A stretch of DNA of 64,000 nucleotides from Holothuria scabra. Its lineage: Eukaryota > Echinodermata > Holothuroidea > Aspidochirotida > Holothuriidae. The notes below the pieces were generated by a model. It saw only the letters and a list, made by a program, of their open reading frames with translations. It had not been told where the DNA came from and did not search any database. The stretch covers positions 74,885,719-74,949,718 of the forward strand of contig CM074179.1 in NCBI GenBank assembly GCA_037179385.1, written 5' to 3'. Positions 56,560-64,000 of this stretch are shown one piece after another. Each line of letters opens with the position of its first letter. The first letter of the stretch is position 1. A program made the position numbers and the translations under genes.

Positions 56560-56675
56560 GTCAACATATCTTAATGTTGGGAACTTAAATACACATGTGG
56601 TATGTAGATGCACATTATGGTTAGAAGATGGTCCCTATTGTTTCGTGGAGGTCAAAGATTATCTAGGAAAACAAA
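56560..56675 (+). repeat. Single ~145-bp satellite unit
   Basis: CATATCTTAATGTTGGGAAC, GTGGTATGTAGATGC and GGAGGTCAAAGATTATC identify a lone, diverged unit. Confidence 0.75.
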
Positions 56676-56679
56676 ATTA

Positions 56680-58540
56680 GTTTTTAGACATGTTACTACA
56701 AAATTGGAGTGAAGAGATATGATACATGATGGTATTATTTGATATAAAATGTTTAAATGCATTTTTGCATTCTGGGTTATGGAAAAGTTCATGGGTTTAC
56801 AATTTTGTATGTCAAAAATGTCATGGTAATGTACAGAAGACATGTGATTTAATTTTGAACAAAAAAAAAAAACAGGTTTTCCTGTGTTGCTTGTATTTGA
56901 AAAATTCATATCTCTAGATGCTGGGAAGATCTTTACGGTGGAAGGGCTTACTAAAATGTATTGTGGAATTTACTAAAAAACATTTATCAAATAGAAAATT
57001 ACTTAACCGTATTGGTTAACTGTAAAACATTACCTACACATCTTTACTCGGGTCAGAGTGATAGATTTTATACACATCTTCTTTGACTTGTAGAAGCTCT
57101 ATCAGTTTGTAGATACTCTGCTCCATGGAATGCTTTGCAATGTACATTACTATTACCTCATTAAAATGGGAATGAAACGGCCAAAGTAAGTTTCTCGGTA
57201 AAAGTTCTTTGGGTACACCTTGGCATAATTTGAATGTTTTCCCTATTAAACAATGCCACTTAAATACCGAAATACGACGTTGTGAATTCCCAATTTCAAG
57301 CTAGACTCAGCCCATTTGAAATCCGGAGGCCAAAAAAGCATATGTGAGCGCATCTCAAGATTGTGACGTCCTTGGAGGCATGGTTAGCAACACTGTACCA
57401 GGGAGCTTACAATCATCGAATCATGTGCGTGGTAACGCTCGTTAGCGAGTACATCATCGGAAGCACCTATGCAACGATAGCAGTAAGCGTCGCCACTGAC
57501 TACATTGTGAATTGTGCATTGCATGGTGACTGCTTAGTATTTGGAATAGCACCTTCATCAAACAGCTCATACAGTAAAGACGTGCTCGTAGTGGGGACGC
57601 TCGTGTTGTGGACCGTCCATACATGTTCATAGCTGATTTGTAAAGCGCCTGAACGTCTTTTTTGCACAAAGACATAATTATTTTTATACGCGAGCATATG
57701 CATGCGAACATATTGACCAACGATCTGCTCCAAATCTCCACCATGGTGCGCGCCTGTCGCTCCGTATGTTGGACGAGTATTGTGATGCAATCGTTTTCAT
57801 GAAGTTGCTAAGATAAGATAACTTTACTGAGCTTTATATTAGTTCCACAGTAGACGTGTGATCTTGAATAGGGGAGAGGTTTGTGCCGCCAATTGCGTCA
57901 TAAAAGTCAGGTGACTTGTTGCGGCATTTTTCGAAATTGGATTTTGAACGTTTTCCTTCAAATATCATTTATGCCAAATTGTGCAAGTTTTTAATGGGGT
58001 GTGAGATGATATTTGTAAAATACTGTATCGAATCTAGCACTACACAAAACTTTTTGTGGCCGTGTCATACCAACTTTAAGGTTTTCATTTGGCGCTCTAT
58101 GCTTGATATTATTCATAGATTGGTAATTGCTTTCTGATAAACTGTGCGGTGACAGGTGGAAACTAATCTCTTTCTTTTACATTCTACTAAAGGTGTCCTG
58201 TACATTTTAAAATGGAATAACGATGCTTTACAGGTAAGATGAAGTAGCAATTTCCATGGCAAGTTTTGACAAACTCTCAGAAAATCTGTGTGATCGTAAG
58301 AGCAGTGCAGCAAGACTGGAGACTTTAAGTCATGGGCTTCGATTTCAGACAAAAGTCACTTTAGAGAAGTATATGTTTGGCCACCTATCAAACCTTCGCA
58401 TCACCATGGTATTTTCATTTGGATCCATGCACAATGCAACAACAAAGAGGATCTTTAGACTTTTGTGCTTAAAAGACTGCCACTGTTCATTAAAAATGGT
58501 CTCCATCCCTCCCTGGGTAACGAAATTATCAGGTCACATT
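56680..58540. other. Intronic stretch without recognised elements
   Basis: Open frames at 57363-57632 and 58256-58627 lack splice borders and family likeness. No repeat was matched elsewhere in the window. Confidence 0.35.
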
Positions 58541-58544
58541 AATT

Positions 58545-58640
58545 ATGGGTCATTCCATGAAAATACGAATGGTCCCCAGGTGACCGTCTCAGATTCTTAT
58601 GATTTTCATTATTATGTTGCTGCATAGAACAAAAGAAAGA
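58545..58640 (+). repeat. Fragment of the ~750-bp repeat
   Basis: GGGTCATTCCATG, TCCCCAGGTGA and ATTATGTTGCTGCATAG follow the order of the first 110 bp of the copy at 21318. An A-rich tail follows. Confidence 0.6.
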
Positions 58641-59619
58641 AAAAAAAAAAGAGATTGACGGGAGTTACTTAGCAATTTATTACGCATCTTCTTCGAGCTT
58701 CAACTCACTTCGAACTGCTCAAACTCCGAAATAACTGGCAAACAAAAATAGAATACAAATATCTTTATTAAAGAAATACAAATTAACAATATATACGAAT
58801 TTACTAATTGCACTAGGACGAATTGCACTTTACACTTACAGACATTGCACACAATTTAACGCATTTACAATGATTCTTCACCAATATAGACACATCAAAC
58901 CTTCAAAGCAATATAAACAATATCTAACTACATTTCTTGCCATGGGCCTGTACTGCACCCTTGTCACTATCGCAAGGCAACGCAACGCAAACACAAAGTC
59001 AAGGCATGCAAAAAGACCCTAAAGAAGGTAGAACAAGTAAACCGTACCTCTTTGGATTAACTGGCATTTCAGTAGCTGACATCAGTTATTAGTTAAGGTG
59101 CAGTTGTCGCAATACCGATGTATTACACCAACAAATAAAGAACACGCACACGAGGGTCAATATATAAGGCAGGTAATATACAGTAGTATGTGCAGAGGCG
59201 CACTCCAGAGGTCTAACTGAGGAGGAAGTGCGAGCCACGTACACCGCAGACGCATTTATACTGGACATGGCTCAGTAAATATCAACACGCATAATTTGCA
59301 CTACCCATTGAGACTCACAGATACTCATCTGCATAGATTGCAAAATATTAACTCTGCTCTGGCAGAGAAATGAATACATCATAAGAGGTAAGACTCAACT
59401 TAAAGAAAACCCTTTCTTTTCACTACAATGGGCCCTTGAGTATGGTGGTCTGTGATACTTTGAAAGTGTTTTAGCAAAGAACGTTTCTGGATACCCAACT
59501 TTAGGAGTTAATTTGCCAGAAAAGTAGAATACTAGAAGGACTAAAATTTGTTGTGACTGTGCACATGATCTCTTGCTATGAGTACAAGCAGACACAACCC
59601 TTATGAAATGTTCATATTT
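58641..59619. other. Non-coding stretch, possible solo LTR
   Basis: On the minus strand, 59330 to 59090 has a TATAAATGCG word, then a T-rich GTTCTTTATTTGTTGGTG and GGTATTGCGACAAC, a composition seen in retroelement LTRs. No second copy and no clear TG...CA ends were found. Confidence 0.25.
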
Positions 59620-60386
59620 TGTAGTAAAGTGTTCAAGGACCCAAAGAACATCCCCTAAATAGGCCACAGGGGCCATTTTCATCTTGTAATTTGAACTTGA
59701 AGTAGGTATATACACATAAATAAAATTCTTGGAGCATTAGCTTTAGACAATTTTTTCTTCTTTTGTAAAAGTTTCAAATCTGTGTATATTTGCCCACAAG
59801 GTCAACGACCTCCCTGAAGGAAGGCCCCTTTTTGGAAATTTTCCCTGGGAACAAGTTCAGACCCTTGCCAGATGTTTGTTTTAAATATCCATGTTGCAAT
59901 ATTCCTGCTTGTAGTGAAGTGACCAAATATTCATGAGGTATGCTATTAAGACCCTTTGGACCATTAAAAGTTGTCCAAGGTGGTCCCAGATATTTGACAA
60001 AATGCTTCTGGAAGTGAAAAAAATGCATTTTTGAAGGCCCACATACGCCAAAATCAGCAACTCACTGCTAACCTGAAATAAGGTTTTATTTAAATTGCCA
60101 CCAGACATCTCATTTATCACATTTGTGCCTCAAATCTCTTGCCTATGAAAAGTTATCACCATTGAAAGTCATGAAAATACTCAAAGGCAACATTTGGCAT
60201 GAAAATAGGGTACTGCGCAATACTATTGAGAAGACCGGAACTCCTAATCCGGTTGAGCTATGGGCCCCAAAATTTCAGTGTGTTCCGTTTGTCTATGCAG
60301 CAGCATAATATGTAAAAATCAAGAAAATCTGGGATGCCCACCTAGGGACTTCTATAAAAATTTGTTGATTTGGCACGGAATGACCC
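59620..60386 (-). repeat. ~750-bp interspersed repeat, minus-strand copy
   Basis: It reads in mirror order to 21318-22065: GTTCAAGGACCC, CAAGGTCAACGACCTCCCTG, GACCCTTTGGACCATTAAAA, ACTGCGCAATACTA and finally GATTTGGCACGGAATGACCC. Strong similarity runs over the whole length. Confidence 0.82.
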
Positions 60387-61365
60387 TTATAGCAACTGCC
60401 CTTGGGTTCTGGTTTATAAAAAAAAAAAAACTGTCTTTCACAAATTTAGCCGTAAAGTGCTTTAAGGTAGTGGGGTAATAGTATAAATTTGAAAAACTGT
60501 TCAATTCAGTATTGGAGTTGTCAATGAAATTGTACGTGTCAATAAATAAGGCCTAATCAAACCCAGTGAAGTTTGTTTTAACTTTTCCTTCATCATGAAG
60601 AAACAGTTTCAACGGTGCGGGCTGTATTGTGCTTCTCTGTGGCTCAGTTGTGCTACCAATAAAAACTGAGCCTGTTTATAACACATAGGTGCACATCTGA
60701 ATGAATCACTTGGAAATATTTTATTCATAGTTTTTATGATTCTTTTTCTGTTATCTAAGTTTTCATCAAGTTGTTTTTGCATGCAAATTTAACTTCAGTC
60801 TATTCTTTTCCTACTAGGCAATGAGAAATGACCTAAGGAATGCACAACTACAGCTGTCCAGAAGAGGTTAGCATGAAAGCAATTTGAAATATTTTGGGAC
60901 GTTGCGCACTGTTGAGCAAATTATAATAAGCGGCTAAAGATAGACTTAATTTGTAACCTAATCCCTGATCCTAATAAAGAATACAATCGATGGAATGGCA
61001 ACAGCACGCATCAGCCCAATATGGTAGGCAAAGCAATATTATAAATGCACGCTATATTTATAGTGATTTGTTGATTTTGATAGAAGAGAAAACCATCTTT
61101 TTTCAAGATGAAATCTGTCATAACTTATGAACCATGTCAGTAAAAATACTTCAATTAAGAGAAATGACCGAAAGATACTGGGAAGTTTGCAAGGCCTTTT
61201 GAAAAAGGCTGTCTGATTATTACCTGCTTTTACCACCAGTGTCTATTTAATGTGTCACACAGGCTGGTTGTTTATTCGTCTTCTTTGTTCCCATGAACCA
61301 TTTAAGCAGCCTGTAAAAAGCTTAGTCAAAATAATATAATGTATTTTTCCTTTTTTTAAACACAG
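60387..61365. other. End of intron 5, non-coding
   Basis: It includes an A run at 60419-60430 and, at 60955-61010, a block (CTAATCCCTGATCCTAATAA, AGAATACAATCGATGG) shared with 12295-12345. Confidence 0.45.
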
Positions 61366-61664
61366 CTTTGAAATACGGGTGTTTTGAAAAAAGAAAAAAA
61401 AAGCTAAAAAACAAAAACCAAAAAAAAAAAAAAAAAAAAAATGCTAGACTGAATCATACTAGAAACTTTAAAGATGAAACCTACTGTCATTGGGCTTTAA
61501 GCTCAGCAGAAGCAATGGAGTACAGAAAACAAGCAATCGAGTCACAGCTGAAAAAGGACTGTGGCCGCCTTGACTTAAACCAATTGGGTAGAAAAACTTT
61601 ATCTAACCGACTGACATCTCAGAAAGCATCTTCACAGCATGTACTGTGTGTTTATCAAAAGTGA
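61366..61664 (+). CDS. Candidate Ig receptor exon F: cytoplasmic tail
   Basis: The acceptor TTTTTTTAAACACAG precedes a frame that, entered in phase 1 as exon E requires, stays open for 99 codons to a TGA. It begins LKYGCFEKRKKKLKN, a strong basic stop-transfer, then an A-run gives a poly-Lys stretch. The second half (FKDETYCHWALSSAEAMEYR, QKASSQHVLCVYQK) overlaps sequence related to the SINE at 8088. Tyrosines are present but none sits in an ITIM or ITAM. If this exon is not used, read-through of the donor after exon E gives a short tail of about 14 residues. Confidence 0.45.
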
Positions 61665-62888
61665 ATTGCTTGTCGCATTTATGTACGACACTCACCATCT
61701 CTCAACGGAAAATTGGCAATTATTTCTTGGTAGATGAGTCAAGAGAACGTGTGCAAAGGGAAGCTTTATTATAAGTGGTAAGTTCTTTTTTTACAAGTAG
61801 CAGTGAGGGTGAAAAGGGAAGAAAGTTTTCCAGCAATATTTTGCTAGAATGGTTTACTTTGCACAATATTTCGACATGATTGCCCTCATAGTATTCAGTA
61901 CTTTGCATGATGCTATTAAGTAGGGTGGAATTCCAGATGACAATGTGCAAACTGCAGTGGTGGTGTTCTTAAATTTTAATATACAGTTTATTTCAATTAA
62001 CAAGTGAAAAAGGATTGTGCAAACTACGTAAAATGTGTACATTCTTTTAATCTTTTTCTTTCTTAATTTTGTAGACATATGCTTTTGGAATTCGATCCGT
62101 CATACAAAAAACAAAAACATTGGACATTTCAAATTTACCCATTAAAGGATGGGGGGAGCCCCTTTGCATTTCAACAAAAGGTGCCTCACCAATATAATGA
62201 CTTCGTCTTCACGACCATCTGATCAGACATATGCCTTCACCATATAACCGGAGTAAGGTTAATTTCTATGTCCATCAGACTTATCAAAAGTGGAGGTATT
62301 ACAGATGGTAGTTCATTGGACAACTGACTTTTGTATTTCAGGCAACCAGTTTTTTTTTTTTTTTTACTGTATACTTTGTCCTAAAGAAATAACCAGTGAG
62401 ATGAGACAACGTGTCTAGCGCTGAGTATGTGCTAGTGTTAATATGCACTTCATCAAAGTTGGCAAAACATTATCGATCTCAAATTACATTATTGATTGAT
62501 GAAAAATTTAAGCTAACTTCTGCTTTAGCCATGCATGACGAAGTAATGGTTTCAGTTAAGAATTTGCAATTCAAAGACAAAATCCAAAAAATACAAAAAT
62601 ACAAAATGTTTAAAAATGTACTGTATAATCCAAAACAGATATGCAACTTATTGATAGTGTCAAAATGCCCTCATTATTCTCGATTTCATCTTGACACAAA
62701 ACCCCGTCATCTTGTTTTGGGGTAAATGGGGGAGGGTTTAAAGATAGTTATACGTAGGGCTACGGTACACAGTACCTACGTATGTGTACTCTGATATCGA
62801 TCGATCAGACGACAGCTGATGTCACACATAGCCTACTAGCTTTATTTTCTTCATGGCGCCAACTACATGTATAGCTAGAGGAAAAACA
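61665..62888. other. Non-coding stretch
   Basis: No gene supported. T run at 62350-62366. The frame 62411-62725 has no recognisable domain. Confidence 0.35.
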
Positions 62889-63105
62889 TGTCTTATGATT
62901 ACTTTGACAAGCTCTCGAATGCGGCAAAAGAAGCATACAAAGCCAATTTCGAGTTACTTGATTTGAAGGGATATCCATGGGATGTCCATACAAAATCGCT
63001 GCAGATGAATGGGAACAAAATATCAAAGCTTGGCCAGCACTTCAGTATCCTGATGTGTACCACTGTCTTACCAAACATGCCTGTGCGTACAGTTTTCATA
63101 CATTT
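62889..63105 (+). pseudogene. N-terminal fragment, YqaJ/SWIM-associated protein family
   Basis: The start MSYDYFDKLSNAAKEAYKAN fits the N-terminus (Y-F-x-K-L-S...A...Y) of large uncharacterised invertebrate proteins that, from memory, often carry SWIM zinc fingers or YqaJ exonuclease domains and are spread by transposons. After about residue 28 the likeness moves to another frame (CPYKIAADEWEQNIKAWPAL, QYPDVYHCLTKHACAY), so one indel lies near 62975. A GTACAG near 63087 may be a donor; no downstream exon is in the window. A host-gene exon with sequencing error is the alternative. Confidence 0.45.
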
Positions 63106-63961
63106 TTGTATTAGGCCTAGTCTAAACAGTAAATGGTAAACATGCAAGATGTTGAACGCTTGGACAAAGAAACAAAAGGATCATGTTAGGCTAGGCCTAT
63201 GAAACTATGTTCCAATCGTACATATAATTAGTTATAGATGATATGTGCTCATATAGCTAACAATGACACTAGAATAGAGTACCCTGCTTTAGCGATGTCA
63301 GACCACTTTTAATCCACAATGAATGAGATATCATTCTAATCTATATCTAGCCTACATATCCAGTCAAGATCAATAAAATTACTAGGGGCGTAGGCATAAG
63401 CTAGTTAAGGTAGTGTTTGACCTGCAAAATTTGTCTGTAACTTCATGTTGTAAAAACAAAAGTAAATAAATGAATATGCTGCCACTGAAGACAGTGGATT
63501 GATATTTCACTTCACTGGCAGCCCTGCAATACCTTCAAAGAGCTATAAATTGTATGTTTCACTCTCAAGGGCTTCATGACATACTACAGGTAAAACAGTT
63601 TTGTTAAAGAATTTTTCTCGTATCATGACTTTCGAAATACGATTATATTTTTTCCCCTGCCCTGGTAATTTTTTTTGCAAATTTAGGGTTAATTCTCCTA
63701 CGCACACTTTTCCTTTGTAGAACCCCCTTTTCAAAAGATTTCAAGAAAATCTAAAAACAAAAAAAAACGTAAATATTCATACGTTCATTTGGTGAAATTT
63801 GGCGCTTGTTAAAGAGTTTGCCAAGAAGTTCTTCGCCAAAAGAAAATGCTACAACTGTTGAAAATTTTGCAAAATTTATGTGGTTGTGTCTGTTTACCCC
63901 TTAAAATTGGTGCTAGATGGAGCACCTAGTGATGAAAGTGGCATCAATTGTTATTGGTATT
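63106..63961. other. Non-coding stretch
   Basis: No gene or element recognised. Confidence 0.35.
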
Positions 63962-64000
63962 CAGTGGTGACGCTATGGGAGGGGTAATGGGGAAATTTCC
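63962..64000 (+). mobile_element. Possible hAT left terminus at window end
   Basis: CAGTGGTGACGCTATGGGAG followed by GGGTAATGGGG resembles the left ends of the hAT elements at 16430 and 27126. The rest lies outside the window. Confidence 0.35.

Larger units (their letters stand above)
54772..61365 (+). other. Presumed long intron 5 of the Ig gene (6.6 kb)
   Basis: It contains satellite (55040-55800, 56560-56675), a fragment and a full reverse copy of the ~750-bp repeat (58545-58640, 59620-60386), and sequence without assignment (56680-58540). A 49-bp exon-like piece at 60819-60867 (acceptor TTTTCCTACTAG, donor GTTAGC) would stop after four codons if used in phase 1. The minus-strand segment 59090-59330 has a TATAAATG word and LTR-like composition, but no partner. 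Confidence 0.5.

Noticed and set aside
57363..57632. 89-codon plus-strand frame with hydrophobic stretches
   Set aside because: A minus-strand frame of equal length overlaps it, there are no splice borders, and no domain was recognised.
59090..59330. Solo LTR on the minus strand
   Set aside because: TATA-like and T-rich words are suggestive, but no second copy, TG...CA borders or target duplication were found. Kept only as a note.
60819..60867. 49-bp exon-like piece with acceptor and donor in the last Ig intron
   Set aside because: Entered in phase 1 after the TM exon it stops after four codons (GNEK then TGA). The donor GTTAGC is also weak.

Overview
This window reads as nuclear DNA of a marine deuterostome invertebrate. 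Spliced exons with GT/AG borders, dense DNA transposons, a BEL/Pao retroelement, 5'-truncated LINEs and very frequent TAGGCCTA and AACGTT words all fit an echinoderm. A sea cucumber is my best guess, but nothing here proves the species. The window is AT-rich and repeat-dominated. No rRNA, tRNA gene or CRISPR was found.

The best host gene is on the + strand at about 45.45-61.66 kb. It is a type I membrane protein of the immunoglobulin superfamily. It has a signal-peptide exon (45450-45556), two intact Ig-domain exons (49752-50075 and 50782-51126), a third Ig exon carrying a nonsense codon (52609-52920), a transmembrane exon (54646-54771) and a candidate cytoplasmic-tail exon (61366-61664) that is partly SINE-derived. 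All junctions are phase 1, so skipping the broken exon keeps the frame.

Layout. 1-6.5 kb: decayed BEL/Pao retrotransposon with a triplicated 249-bp piece of its reverse transcriptase and no integrase core. 6.5-13.6 kb: SINEs and MITEs. 13.6-17.9 kb: a composite array of ~145-bp satellite units around GGGCCC-rich tandem repeats, broken by a 1.1-kb hAT element with an exact 8-bp target duplication. 18-22 kb: sparse, with MITE and SINE copies and one ~750-bp repeat. 22.1-26.2 kb: satellite array into which a LINE has jumped. 27.1-44.2 kb: a nested set of transposons. A hAT element flanked by 8-bp GTGAAAGC duplications is split by a ~15-kb element with long inverted ends. That element contains a 7.9-kb element with CACTC ends, 99-bp subterminal repeats and exon-like pieces of a spliced minus-strand gene. 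Further MITEs, a second LINE and tandem exon-like duplications lie inside. 45.4-61.7 kb: the Ig receptor gene, with introns holding MITEs, a LINE tail and satellite. 62.9 kb: a frameshifted first-exon fragment of a family of uncharacterised, transposon-associated proteins.

The elements can be put in order. Satellite and GGGCCC arrays predate the LINE and hAT insertions in them. The LINE at 39 kb predates the TTAA MITE inside it. The hAT shell predates everything between 27.2 and 42.5 kb. All assignments rest on reading motifs, splice signals and repeat matches by eye; no database search was made.
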